Source: Ampelomyces quisqualis (lineage: Eukaryota > Ascomycota > Dothideomycetes > Pleosporales > Phaeosphaeriaceae). From it: 64,000 bases of DNA. How positions within the stretch are numbered: the stretch's first letter is position 1; every line of letters starts with the position of its first letter. Below are positions 40,106 to 51,614 of this stretch, piece after piece. Both the position numbers and the translations under genes were made by a program. The stretch spans positions 2,666,001 through 2,730,000 of the forward strand of contig JAGTXZ010000010.1 in the NCBI GenBank assembly GCA_018398575.1. Reading direction: 5' to 3'. Below the pieces are notes generated by a model. The model did no database searches, was not told the origin of the DNA, and saw nothing but the letters and a program-made list of their open reading frames with translations.

Positions 40106-41905
40106 ATGAGACTCCTTCATGCCACAAGTTTCGCTTTGAAAAGTTTTTTCGATGACTTTCCTCCCTACGCGATCCTATCTCATTTCTGGGAAGAAGAAGA
40201 GGTCGTCTTCGCTGATCTGATGAACCTGGACAACGCAAAGTCGAAAAAAGGATGGACCAAGATTGAGCAAACATGCGCTCAGGCTATCAGAGATGGATAC
40301 GAATATTGCTGGATCGATACCTGCTGCATTGATAAGTCGTCTAGCGCAGAGTTGTCGGAGGCCATTAATTCGATGTTCGTATGGTACAAAGACTCGAGTA
40401 TATGCTACGCCTATCTTGCAGACGTCGAGCATCGGGAAGCATTCGCAAGCAGCAAATGGTTTACACGCGCCTGGACCCTACAGGAACTGCTTGCTCCAAG
40501 CCATATACAGACCGATGATCATACCAGCATGTTCTTCTTCTCGCGAGATTGGAAAAGCCTAGGCAGCAAGGGTAGCCTCAGTACAACTATATCCAAAATC
40601 ACCGGCGTTCCCAAGGAGTACTTAGAGCGGCTCAGTTTAACAACAGCGAGCATCAGTATGCGCATGTCGTGGGCGGCTGATCGTCATGCCACAAGAGCGG
40701 AGGATATCGCGTATGCGCTTCTTGGTATTTTCGATGTCAACATGCCCCTACTTTACGGCGAAGGCAAGCTGAAGGCCTTCAGGCGGCTGCAAGAAGAAAT
40801 CATGAAGATATCCGAGGATGAGACTCTCTTTGCTTGGGAAAGCACGAACCTGAATATGGACAACGGTTCAGCTGATGTTCTCGCTTCTGATCCGAAAGAC
40901 TTCAGCGAAGCACGAGATTTGGTGCCTTTTGCTTCCGACGATCCTGTAATACCGTACAGTATGACGCATCGCGGTCTAAGGATCTGGCTCCAGCTCCATA
41001 CTTCGATCGAGCCACCGCAAGAAACATCTCGCTCACAGCAGTGGATCAAGCCACTACGAGCACCAGTTATGATCTTTCTACACCAAGATCTAGTTTGGGC
41101 CACGCTAAGGTGTCACATCGCGCATGATTATCATCATTACGTTATGATTCCTCTTCGCCACCTGGCCGCTGACATCTACATCCGCGATACCAGCACTAGT
41201 GTCGCACTTGTAAGAGTTACGACACCAGTCGTCTCTGGTGGTCAGACTAGAGAAATATATATTCGTAATAGCCGGATACCCAACATTGAGAGTAGCATTC
41301 AGCGCAGGCATGGTTTCTTCGTCAGAAATGTCCCCGATGGTGTGGAAATCCGTGGCGTAATACCCAAACAAGCTTGGGATCCCAAAAGCAACATTTTGCA
41401 AGGCAACAAAGATGCCATCGGACGTATTTCCTGGCATGCGAGCCTTCGACTCACCATTTTCCGCTACCAGGACTCTCATGATATTGTCGGTTACATATTT
41501 CTCGGCTTGGGTTGCAAACAAGATCCGACAAAAGTGGAGCCTACACCGTGGTGCTTCCTCCATCATACAGTATATGAGTACGGGCGCAACGATGGTAGCC
41601 TCGAGCAGTTCCACGACAGATCTTTCGCTAGACAAGGTCAGTCAGAAGTATACACGCACATGATAATAAATACTGGCGTGTCGATCGACTTCCGCCTCAG
41701 GGTAGTGTTATCTCCAAAGACGCTTTTCGGCCAGCGTATGTTTGTTGTCGACTTTGAGTTTGAGGATGTGGCCTTGCAGAAGGATAAACCGAAGGACGAT
41801 CTTGGTGTCCCAACACTGTCAGTGGAGGAGAAGATCTTGGGGGCCGCCCGCAACGACTGCAAAAATTTTCCTTTTCTAAAGCAGCAGGATGCGCATGGAA
41901 TTTGA
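40106..41905 (+). CDS. HET-domain protein (heterokaryon-incompatibility / NLR-associated effector type)
   Basis: Intronless intact 599-aa frame, ATG at 40106 giving the usual MRLLHATSF start. The HET domain is complete: PPYAILSHFWEEEEV (about 19-33), KIEQTCAQAIRDGYEYCWID, CCIDKSSSAELSEAINSMF, RAWTLQELLAPSHI, and the downstream TRAEDIAYALLGIFDVNMPLLYGEG typical of the HET-D/E class. No NACHT, WD40 or ankyrin repeats follow. The C-terminal half (about 260-599) is a beta-rich region often found behind this type. HET proteins trigger cell death after allorecognition or similar signals in the cytoplasm. Its neighbours are a dead oxygenase and a pectate lyase, so this is accessory DNA. The start is well supported by homology. 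Confidence 0.9.
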   Translation: MRLLHATSFALKSFFDDFPPYAILSHFWEEEEVVFADLMNLDNAKSKKGWTKIEQTCAQAIRDGYEYCWIDTCCIDKSSSAELSEAINSMFVWYKDSSICYAYLADVEHREAFASSKWFTRAWTLQELLAPSHIQTDDHTSMFFFSRDWKSLGSKGSLSTTISKITGVPKEYLERLSLTTASISMRMSWAADRHATRAEDIAYALLGIFDVNMPLLYGEGKLKAFRRLQEEIMKISEDETLFAWESTNLNMDNGSADVLASDPKDFSEARDLVPFASDDPVIPYSMTHRGLRIWLQLHTSIEPPQETSRSQQWIKPLRAPVMIFLHQDLVWATLRCHIAHDYHHYVMIPLRHLAADIYIRDTSTSVALVRVTTPVVSGGQTREIYIRNSRIPNIESSIQRRHGFFVRNVPDGVEIRGVIPKQAWDPKSNILQGNKDAIGRISWHASLRLTIFRYQDSHDIVGYIFLGLGCKQDPTKVEPTPWCFLHHTVYEYGRNDGSLEQFHDRSFARQGQSEVYTHMIINTGVSIDFRLRVVLSPKTLFGQRMFVVDFEFEDVALQKDKPKDDLGVPTLSVEEKILGAARNDCKNFPFLKQQDAHGI

Positions 41906-42467
41906 AGCCTTCACAGAGTGCATATCTACCGAGTCAGCGAGCTATTCTCCATTCAGTATTAACTAGCGCGTGGATTGGGAGGCATGCTCTACCGCGCAGA
42001 TCGTCACGAGCTCTCGTGCAGACTTGAAACTTCGGGCTATGGTATTTGCGCCGGCAACTGAAAGCGGCGACTCGCGATGCATCGGCATTGAGAAGACGGA
42101 CCTTTCAGAGGCCGTCCGTGCATCCATCAATCATGTGGTTTCCTGTCAGTGTGCAATATCGGGGCCTAGGAATAGCGCCCAGGCGAGTGTGGGGTGCAGC
42201 GAGCTAACTGCACGAAGCGTAGAATTTCCTTTCCGAGTCGTGAAATGAATGCATACCGGTATCTATCGGAGATTTTAGGGATTGATTTCTATTGGTGGAG
42301 TTTGAAACTACCTACCCCAGATTAGTAGGATGGCATCAAGAACGCAAGTCGACCATGACCTACCAACTTATATCTAGATGGCAATATGCTCACTGGTGAT
42401 CTGGTACACGTACTGAAGGGGCATTGCCATTCTTCACTCATCAATTTCGTTATCAAACACTTCCAAC
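41906..42467. other. Intergenic, promoter of the pectate lyase
   Basis: About 560 bp. No gene and no clear element recognised. Confidence 0.4.
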
Positions 42468-43751
42468 ATGCGTTCTATCAGTATTACTGCTGCGCTAGCA
42501 GTGTTGACCATTTCTAGCAATGCGAAAGAAATATATGTCTCCCCCAGCGGGACTGGGTCGGGTACTTCCACTGCGCCACTTGGCTCCATCCAGTCTGCTG
42601 TCAATGCTGCTGCTGCTGGAGATGTCATCTATCTTCGTGCCGGTACCTACAAACCTAGCGCCAACATTCAAATCACCAAGAGTGGTACCAGAATTCAACC
42701 AATCACGCTTCGATCCTATGGAAAAGAAAAGGTTATTCTCGATGGCGAAAATATGCCAGGGTAAGATTTGCAAGCCAAGATCGCATGGAGACTGGCACTG
42801 ACTTGAAGTCTTAGAACGCCTTACGGACTAGACGCATCCCTTCCTAATAAGGAGCGAGGTATCCTGCATATCGAGAAGGGAAACTACTGGAAGTTCTACA
42901 ATCTCGAGTACGTCTAAATATTGAATCTACATATATTAGTAGGCGCTGAGTCATCGTGCAGATTGATCAACGGTCCTTACGGCATTTACGCACGAGATGC
43001 CTCTCATAACTACTATGAGTTAATTACGACCCATGACAACTACGAAACTGGGTTCCAACTTGAAGGCGCATCTTCTAACAATACCGTGGAGTACCTCGAC
43101 TCTTACCGAAACCGCGATCCTCGCAAGAATGGCGAGTCAGCGGATGGCTTCGCATGTAAGAGCGGATCTGGCGAGGGCAACGTAATACGCAACGCGCGTC
43201 TCTGGGATAATGTCGACGATGGCCTCGATCTTTTCATGTTTGGCTCACCAGTTACAGTCGAAGAAGTGTATGCCTGGGGCAACGGCGTCAACCGCTGGTC
43301 TTTCAGCGACTTTAACGGCGACGGTAACGGCTTCAAGCTCGGGATCACGGACAACCCACCTGCCAACCACATCATCAAGAACAGCATGGCCTTCCAGAAT
43401 GCGAAGAAAGGCTTCATCGACAACGGTAATCCTGGTAGCTTGGCCTTCACGCGAAACACCGCCTGGAAGAACGGCGATGTCGGTTTCAATATCCGCAGCT
43501 CCAAGTCGACGTTGAAGTCCAATATTGCGGTATCGAACACAGGATCGTCGCAGATTAGCATCACGGCGTCTGGTGTCACCCAGTCTGGCAACAACTGGAG
43601 CTCGGGTTCGTGGTCAGATAAAAGCTTCAAAAGTGTTGACCCTACCGGTCTCAAAGGCGCGCGTGGTGCCGATGGCAGGATTCCGGCCAGCGACTTTTTG
43701 CTCCCCGCAGATGGTGCAGCGATTGGTGCGACCACTCGTGCAAAAGTTTAA
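42468..43751 (+). CDS. Secreted pectate lyase, PL9 family (right-handed beta-helix)
   Basis: Three exons: 42468..42760, 42815..42907 and 42962..43751, with introns of 54 nt each, giving 391 aa. All phases agree. A signal peptide is clear (about residues 1-19, MRSISITAALAVLTISSNA). EIYVSPSGTGSGTSTAP follows, as in PL9 and related beta-helix lyases. Active-site candidates match PL9 in order and spacing: Asp190 (ADGFACKSG), Asp214, Asp215 and Asp218 (NVDDGLDLF) as the calcium site, and Lys255 (GNGFKLG) as the base. The enzyme would cleave polygalacturonate in plant cell wall by beta-elimination outside the cell. It sits upstream of a sugar transporter on the same strand. All key residues are present, so it is probably active. 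Confidence 0.92.
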
Positions 43752-45704
43752 GACCTTTTATGAAATGTAGAAAGGGTGATTCGCTTCTTGTTGTACATAG
43801 CTTTTTTTCACTATATATATCGTTCATACATCGCACATGTATTATTTCATCGCGCAGAAGTAGATATTTCTCTAAAATGCCTGAGTCCTACTGATAACAC
43901 AATTGCGTGTTTTTGGCTTCAACGCTTTTGAGCTTTGGTGTTCAGGCTGGAGCTCGCCTCTTTGCAGCAGCATAATCCTTCTGGACTTTCTTAATCCCTG
44001 TGTCAAGAAACACCTTTTCCAAATCCATATTGGGGAACGCTTTCTCAGTGTGCTTTCTCCTATTGCTTTGTGTCTTGCCACTCATTTACGCTGGCTGCAG
44101 GTGTTTTTTTAGCTTACGCGAGTGCGCTCGCTCCGGGTCAGTGAACACGCGAGTATACTCCAAGATTCCTATGGGCTTACCTTCAGCGGCATGAAAGTGT
44201 TTATCGTCATGCACGAAGCAAAAGTTAACCAATTGACGCCGAGCTTTTTTTCAACGCCCGTTATCGACGATGACTTGATAGATGCGCAGAATCCAAGGTA
44301 ATATGCCAGAGTAGTCTGGGGCGTATGTTGTTTCCCCTCCTTACTTTCCACTTGGCGCTCATGATGGTAGGCCTGGCTCTGCATTACCTTTTGACGAGCG
44401 TAGAGTCTGTCGACACTCTTACTCTCTTGAATTGTTCTTTCTGCCCACGCTATGTTAACCTCTCCAGCTGAGTTCACACATGTCTCCGATAGGCGGTTGC
44501 TTAAACCAAATTTCCTGCTCTTGACTAGCGCCAAAACCCCATAAATATTATCATGGGATCGTGTCACTTCGAGATGAATATGCTGCAGTTGCTCCATGAT
44601 CCGATTTGGGCCCACGTTTTCGAAAGATCACTGCTCTTGTTTTTGGATGCATCCATCGGACAGCCATTAGATAGGTTGGATTCGGGCTGTTGTGACCGGG
44701 AAGGCTCCATATATAAGAGAATGACAAACCGCTGCATCAAAGCAAGTGATCATTCCCGCTGCCACCTGCGGCGTGTGCTTTGAGGTTGCGATTGCAATAG
44801 CTTCTCAGCTTGCGAGATTCGATCCTGCTACAAAACAATTTCTGGCATCTACAAAGTGCCATTGGCGAATGGAAAGTGAAATTACCAAAGAACTGAAACT
44901 GTGTACGAGGGGTTATTCGAGCTTTAGTGGGCGGGTCAAACACGAGTAAACTCGAAAAAGCGGAATGGCGCGCCCTAAAGTGCGGGGTCACAACGGTATT
45001 CCCAATCCAGGACGCAGTGGGCTTATGGGGCGGGTAGTGCTTGTGACTCGCATTCCCTGTGCACTCAGGATGCAGGAAGAGTGTTAAGTGTTTCTGCTTC
45101 ACAGTCCGCACTCTCGCACCAGGCCGAAAGCCAGTACCGAACCATCAGTCGGCGTGAAGGGATTTCCAACTAGTCTCTTGCCATGCCATTACCATGTTGA
45201 CTATATCGCAGATTAACCTAGACTAGGCACACAGAATTCTCACATGCTGTCCAGAAAGTGAATGCTGTATGTAACTAGCGTCATCGACCTACATAGGAAG
45301 GTTGCAGTGAAGCGTACCATGCCTCGGCATTTCCGAATTATGTCCACCTCTGCTCAATTCACCAAGAAAATGCACGTCAGGGATACTGATCCGACCTAAC
45401 CACAAAACGCAATGCCGATGCTGCTCATTAGTGTGACAATTGCCAATGCGGAGTCTACCATGATAACGATCAGTATATATCCGGGGTACAGTGGGTCGGT
45501 TTCGGGCAAACCCTACCAGATCACAGGCTAGCAGTGCAGTCTGACACCTAGGGAAAATATGGGTACACACGCGCAGAGAAGATTAAAATCGCAGGATACC
45601 CCGCTTGGTAGAGGTTATCCTGTTCCATCGCCCGTCACCAGTCTTTGCAAGAGAGGGAAGGAAGTTCTACCTTGCGCCTTGCGGATTGTTTCACGATTTT
45701 GAAC
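43752..45704. other. Intergenic, ~1.95 kb, promoter side of the sugar transporter
   Basis: No gene recognised; frames of 60-150 codons on both strands lack family character. Two GCGGGG matches to the fungal carbon-repressor consensus SYGGRG (about 44983, and on the minus strand near 45597) could be CreA-type sites, but such 6-mers are common by chance. Confidence 0.35.
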
Positions 45705-47502
45705 ATGGCGGACATTACTACGAACATGGCGGCTAAACATCCTCGGTTCATGGGGATGAGAGGCAGGCCGTTGGACCTAACGGTATCGGTTATCGCCACG
45801 ACGGGCTTCTTGTTGTTTGGCTATGATCGTAGGCACGCCCACAAACTTCACGATGGTCACATGCTAATTAACGGTTACACCAGAGGGTGTTATGTCCGGC
45901 ATTATTTCCGCAGAGCCGTTCATGAACTATTTTCCTGAGACGCTGAACAATTCCACGTGGCAAGGATTCGTTACTGCAATCTACGAGATTGGGTGTAAGT
46001 GCCCTTTTATTTCAGCATTGTTTGCGGAAACGTAGGCTAAGGTCGATGTCGCCATGTAGGTCTTTTCGGTGCCATAATGATGCTGGTATTCGGCGATGCG
46101 CTTGGCCGCCGTAAAGGTATCATCATCGGCGGTAGTATCATGATCCTCGGTGCAGCGATACAAGTGCTCGCCTTTAAGGGTCACAATGCCACCGCACAAT
46201 TCATCATCGGCAGAGTTGTCACTGGAATAGGAAACGGGATGAACACTGCCACCATCCCGACGTACCAGGCAGAGTGCTCGAAAACCAAAAACCACGGACT
46301 CCTCATCTGTATCGAGGGTGGAATCATCGCTTTTGGGACACTCATCGCGTATTGGATAGATTACGGATGCTCCTATGGCTCCGATCAATTTTCTTGGCGC
46401 TTTCCGATCGCTTTCCAAAGTGTCTTCGCACTCATTCTGCTTCTCGGCATGATCTGGCTACCTGAGTCACCTCGCTGGCTGTTGACAAAGGATCGTCACG
46501 AAGACGCGGCTAAAGTCATAGCGGCGCTCCGTGGCCATGCCATCGACGATGATGAGACCAAGTTCGAGGCACACATCATTATGGATAGTATTCGAGCCTC
46601 GGGACACAAGGGCGGCATTACGCCTTTCAGTGCACTGTTCACAAACGGGAAGACGCAGCATTTCCGCAGGATGATGCTTGGAGCTTCCTCTCAGCTTATG
46701 CAGCAGATAGGTGGTTGCAACGCGGTCATCTACTACTTTCCGCTTCTTTTTGAGCAGTCGATCGGTGCCTCGCACGACCTGTCGCTCCTTCTTGGAGGAG
46801 TCAACATGATTGTGTACTCCATATTTGCCACAACCTCGTGGTTCATCATCGAAAGAACTGTGAGTCACACCAGACAGACGTTGCCACAAAAACACTGAAC
46901 AATTATAGGGTCGCCGCAAATTGTTCCTGATCGGTACAGTCGGACAGGGTCTTTCCATGGTTCTCGTATTCGGAGCTTTGATACCTGGCACAAAGAGCGC
47001 CGCGAAGGGAGCTGCGGTCGGGTTGTTTACCTACATCGCATTTTTTGCCGCAACATGGCTGCCGTTGCCGTGGCTCTACCCGGCAGAAGTCAACCCCGTC
47101 AAGACCCGGGGGAAGGCAAACGCGGTATCGACCTGCACGAACTGGCTATTCAATTTCCTCGTTGTCATGATTACACCCATCATGATAAGTAACATTAAAT
47201 GGGGAACCTACCTCTTCTTCGCCGTCGTAAACGCCTGTTTCTTGCCATTCATCTACATCTTCTACCCGGAGACGAAGCAACGAAGCTTAGAGGAGATCGA
47301 TTTGATCTTTGCGAAAGGTCATATGGAGAACATAAGTTATGTCAAAGCTGCGAAGGAACTGCCTCTCTTGGATCCTCGCGGCATCGAGCAGATGCAGAGG
47401 CAGTACGGCTTCTTCGACGACGATGACTCAGACCACGTGCATCCCGACGGTTCAGTTGAAAAGAGCGAGGAGCCTACAGTGATCGATACCGTGAAGGTAT
47501 AG
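45705..47502 (+). CDS. MFS sugar transporter (hexose/polyol-type permease)
   Basis: Four exons: 45705..45828, 45884..45994, 46060..46859 and 46909..47502 (introns 55, 65 and 49 nt), giving 542 aa. Splicing rebuilds the family text FGYDQ|GVMSGII, IYEIGC|LFGAIM and IIERT|GRRKLFLIG. Sugar-porter motifs seen: GDALGRRKGIIIGG in loop 2-3, PESPRWLL after TM6, GRRKLFLIG in loop 8-9, and YPETKQRSLEEID after TM12; about 12 membrane helices. The cytoplasmic tail is acidic. It would import hexoses or related sugars at the plasma membrane. The substrate cannot be read from sequence; the layout resembles STL1/quinate-type fungal permeases. It lies 2 kb downstream of a pectate lyase, suggesting but not proving uptake of pectin products. 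Confidence 0.9.
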
Positions 47503-48876
47503 TCGAAAAGTTCAGAGGGAGCGTAAGTTTCCATGTCGCCCACGCAAAGACCGTGGCCGATAACCGGCTTAATTTAGAAGCTAGATGAGTGCTGCTACGG
47601 CCGAGGCCCAAAAGATAGCAAAAGCTTGTTATATATCGTGAGATTGTATTAGATTTGAGCGAGTCCTCAGAGGTGAGGCTGGAGGCTGTCTACAGGCAAG
47701 CATTGCCAAGGCACTAAGCCCAGTTGGGAGATCCTTTATGGAAACTCCATATCCTGATCCTTTCTGTAGCGAGTGTTAAGAGACTTAAGGTAATTAAGAC
47801 AATGAAATCTATTTCAACTCATATCTATTTAACTAGGGCTCGTAGAACACTAGGAAATGGGTGTTTTTATACTTAGCGACTATGAAAATCGTCCTTACCT
47901 ACTATACAAGAGATCCTAGTCACAAAACTAGAAAAATCTAGTTACTTAGTGACTGTAGGACCTCTTTGTAAGAATAGGCAAGGTTTCTGTGCGGTTCAAA
48001 TATGCACTGCCCCCAAAATCTACTAGTAGGCAAAAATCTCACAGCTGCCTTTTCGAATCCAGGATACGCTTCTCTGCGGCGAAGAGTTCTGTTTGCTGAA
48101 GGTAGTGTAATAAAATGACATCTGCTTGAGTTTCAGGTTTATGTACTAATGCGGCAGAGAGAGAAGTACCAGGCACTGTTTTCCTCTGCTTGACGTTCGA
48201 ATATATACCGAGGGTGGATGGGGGTGCAAGTGATGCGGATTTTCATAAGGGTTTCCAGGCTTTTTTTGGGTGAGCAAAAGACGCAAAAAGTGAAGACTCT
48301 GGCTGACACGTTAGCCAAGCATACATGTTGGACTCTTCAACCACAGTGATATCCTACAGTGGCTCCGCAGGCCGCCATACCTCATGGATCTTCAGAAGAA
48401 AATCGACAGATTTATTAATGATGCAAGCACGGTCATCAAGTCAGTTGTCAATGGACTCGAACAATTCAGTGTAATTCTAGTAGAATGAATATAATGATGC
48501 ATTCAATGGTCGCCGCTTTTGCGAACCAACCAATCATAATGCTCATAATAACTGTAAGTATTCGCAACGGCCAACAGACAGAGCTTCGCCGACGGAACAA
48601 CGCTTACCAAGATCACAGCAGAGAGCCTACATTCTGATCTTATCGAAGTAGGTGGGGTACACAAGATTAAGGTGGGCCAAATGGCGAAGGGCATCAGTCT
48701 CAAAACTTTCCCTTGATCGGCCTTCGTATCTATACGAAGAGATCCTCAAAGTTCGGCGCAGTAGTTGGTTATGCAACGGCACAGAAACCTATGAGGGATG
48801 CACGCACTACACCTGATCAAGTTTTGATTAAATAGCGCTATTATCCCTTTCTGCAACCCGATTCTAGCAATTTGGC
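47503..48876. other. Intergenic, ~1.4 kb, convergent
   Basis: Between two convergent transporter genes. It holds an AT-rich stretch with short ACTAG/CTAGT inverted motifs near 47830-47950, possibly an old repeat fragment. No gene recognised. Confidence 0.35.
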
Positions 48877-50367
48877 TCAAATCTTCGCCTTAACCGTCCA
48901 ACGTCGCCCAAGACAGGCCCACCGGCTGAAGGCAAAACTTATTAGACTTAGACCAAGGATGGCACAGGAAAATGCAACCATAGCCTGCGGTCCTACAGTT
49001 TCCACAAGCTCGCCACTAATAGGAATGCAGACCAGGGTTGCAAGAGAAATAATGAAGAACATGGAGCCGTAGTACCTTCCAAACTCTTCTGCGCGACACA
49101 GTTGGCCAACACAAGCAGGTGTCAAAGCCATCCAGCTTCCACTTCCGAAGCCGAAAAGCGCGGCAAAACAGTAGAGCGCTGCAAGCGATGTGGTGCCCAG
49201 TGGAAGCCATAGGGATAGCATGAAGACTAGGGTGAAGATGATCATAATGAAGAGAGTATTGAAACGCCCAATCTTATCGGCAGCATATCCGGGAAGCAGG
49301 CGACCGAGGCAAGAGGCACCATTAAGTACCGAGATGAGGTAGAAGCTGGTATCGGGTGGAAAGTTCATGCTTAGGGTTGCGTAGGTTGGGAGGATACCCA
49401 AGGCTCCGAACAGGACGACCTCGAAACCAAACACACTCAAGGTGAACAGGCTAAAGCGTAAATCTCCGTATATTGACAACGAGATAATCGCTTTCTTTTT
49501 AGCAGCGGCCGTTGGTGGGATGCGAGCTTTCATCAGGATGTTGCCAAATGTGAAGCAAGCCAGAAACACGAAGCCGAGGATACGGAGCGACCACTCGTAT
49601 CCATATTTTGGAAATGTTGTTCTGAACATGAGTGGAATGGTGAGACCGCCACATGAAGACCCCATCATAGCGATGCCCTGGGTCAATCCTCTGCGCTCTT
49701 TGAACCAATGCGCTACAACGGCTAGACTTGTGGTTGTCAGCATGGCACCAGCTACACCCCCCAATACGCTGCAGCAAAAGATCATCTGCCAGAACGTCTT
49801 GCACTCGGCGAGTAGAAAGATCATGAGCAGGAATCCGACACTTCCACTCAAAGCGATCCAGCGAGGTCCGTATCGATCGAAGAGGGGACCGACCCAGATG
49901 CCTAGCGCAAGGGAGAGGTAGACGAATACAGATGGTATCCAGCCGATGTCGCGTGCAGTCATGTCCGAAAGTTGATGTTGACTCCAATAATCCTGCAGTG
50001 TACCAATAGAAACCATGAAACCAAACGAAGGAAACAGCATAAACCACGCAGATGCAACGACGAGCCATGCCCTTAGCCCGCCTTCTGGGAAGTCGTCTTC
50101 TGCATCGACAATTGGTATCCCAGGCTCTTCATCTTCGACCCCGTGGCCAATCGGCCTCTTCCCCGATCTCGACCGGGCATGCGACCGAATTTCTGCATCT
50201 CGTTGATGTGTCCACTGTTTTTCGTCGCCAGTAGCTCTTGATCGCCCAGTCATCTTCGAAACTGTGCGGCGCAACTCATTCCACATTTCATCGGGCTTCC
50301 CCTGGATTGCATCGTTGTAGGACGGCATATCTTGCACTTGTACCGTAGGATTTGCAGCTGAAGCCAT
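48877..50367 (-). CDS. MFS monocarboxylate-type transporter
   Basis: Intronless, 496 aa from the ATG at 50367 (MASAANPTVQVQDMPSY). The frame is open 43 codons further upstream, but that part is not typical of the family. After a ~95-residue hydrophilic N terminus comes DFPEGGLRAWLVVASAWFM, the hallmark of fungal Mch/MCT-like permeases, then FDRYGPRWIALSGS (loop 2-3), HWFKERRGLTQGIAMMGSSCGG (TM4-5 region) and NGASCLGRLLPGYAADKIGRFN (loop 8-9); about 12 helices. Relatives move monocarboxylates or other small organic acids; several yeast members do not carry lactate or pyruvate, so the substrate is open. The gene is intact. Confidence 0.88.
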   Translation of the reverse strand: MASAANPTVQVQDMPSYNDAIQGKPDEMWNELRRTVSKMTGRSRATGDEKQWTHQRDAEIRSHARSRSGKRPIGHGVEDEEPGIPIVDAEDDFPEGGLRAWLVVASAWFMLFPSFGFMVSIGTLQDYWSQHQLSDMTARDIGWIPSVFVYLSLALGIWVGPLFDRYGPRWIALSGSVGFLLMIFLLAECKTFWQMIFCCSVLGGVAGAMLTTTSLAVVAHWFKERRGLTQGIAMMGSSCGGLTIPLMFRTTFPKYGYEWSLRILGFVFLACFTFGNILMKARIPPTAAAKKKAIISLSIYGDLRFSLFTLSVFGFEVVLFGALGILPTYATLSMNFPPDTSFYLISVLNGASCLGRLLPGYAADKIGRFNTLFIMIIFTLVFMLSLWLPLGTTSLAALYCFAALFGFGSGSWMALTPACVGQLCRAEEFGRYYGSMFFIISLATLVCIPISGELVETVGPQAMVAFSCAILGLSLISFAFSRWACLGRRWTVKAKI

Positions 50368-51029
50368 CTTGATATGTCTTTCTTGTCTCAGATCTTGAAG
50401 ATGCAAAAGTGTGTACGCGTTACGACAGCCTTCAAGACGCAAACCCTTATACCCCCATCTGCATTTTATATCCATATTCGTGGTCGCGCTTGGCAAATAT
50501 CCACAGGCGCATCATACATTTGCTGTTTTTACGCCCAACACGAGCTTATCGGGCGGGTTGTGGAGCTGGCTGGACCGTTGTTTGGCAGTTTACCGACTGG
50601 CCCCGCTTCGACATGCAATATACTGCGGGTTTCCACATACGACGGAAAATGACCATAGAATTGTATGCTAAATAAGTTAGTTTCCCACCACAAAAGTGAT
50701 TGTGCGCCATAGTAGACATCATGCTTAAAACAACGACACCTCCTACCCGTTCTCCTCGTGTCTTTGTGACTTTTTGATGCTGAGATACAGGCGTTAATAG
50801 TATTGTAATTTTTTTAGAGTTGCTTCTAATGCTAAGATGCAGATTGCGGCATTTTAAGAGTCGCCTATTGCAGAAAGCAACGCGAAACTGTGTTTATTAC
50901 AGTAAAAACACTTATTTGCAATACTAAAATCCTTATAAGCTTACTATATTACTTTAAGCGTATATATAGATTTAATATTAGCTAGAGTGTAACCTACAAA
51001 CGCTATCACGTAGCTACGTTAGAATCTCT
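50368..51029. other. Intergenic, promoter side of MCT-like gene
   Basis: 50368-50700 is ordinary promoter-like DNA. From about 50780 the sequence becomes AT-rich and grades into the MITE. No gene recognised. Confidence 0.35.
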
Positions 51030-51614
51030 TACACTAGGGTACAAATGCAGTGTTAAATACCTAGCGCAGTGTTAATATACACTAGTATTGTGTAAATTTA
51101 CTCTTTAATATTACACGTAGAGGATATTTATATAGCTATAGTGTTTTTTACACTAGAGTTATGTTTTTTACCTACTACTTTTATTTGTATAAATTTTTTT
51201 TGCGTTATATGTAAGATTTTAGTATTTACTATTAAGACCTTTTCTTGCTTATTTTTAACTTCTTTCTATCTCTACTAATTTCTACCTTTTCTCTCTCTCT
51301 CTGTTTTAAACCTACTAAACCTTAGATTTTAACGCGTACGTGTAACATCCTGTCTCTTATGTAGGCGTATTTTAGAGAGGTAAACCTTAGGGTAAGGTAA
51401 GTAAAGAGACGCAAGAAGAGTAAACAAAAAAGAAATAGATATAAGTTAAAAAGAGAAAAAATAATAAAGTTAAAAATAGTATATATTTACTATGTAAATT
51501 TACCTAGACTGTGTAAATATAGACAACTTTGTAGTGTTTCTAGGAGGAATTCTGCGGGGTCTTTTTACACGATTCCACGCGGGGTATTTAATACCGCGTT
51601 TGTACCGCAGTGTT
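51030..51614. mobile_element. 585-bp MITE with ~40-bp inverted ends, RIP-mutated on one side
   Basis: The left end (TACACTAGGGTACAAATG.. GTGTTAAATACCT) matches the reverse complement of the right end (ACACTGCGGTACAAACGCGG..ATTAAATACCCC). The left copy differs mainly at C-to-T sites (GCGG to AGGG, ACGCGG to ATGCAG), so it is RIP-mutated, while the right copy is nearly intact. The interior is AT-rich with no coding. The same end sequence occurs at 57247 next to a pogo-type transposase remnant, which suggests this is a non-autonomous derivative of that family. Confidence 0.75.

Noticed and set aside
44737..45111. 124-codon minus-strand open frame before the sugar transporter
   Set aside because: No family character, basic/Ser/His-rich; more likely promoter DNA.
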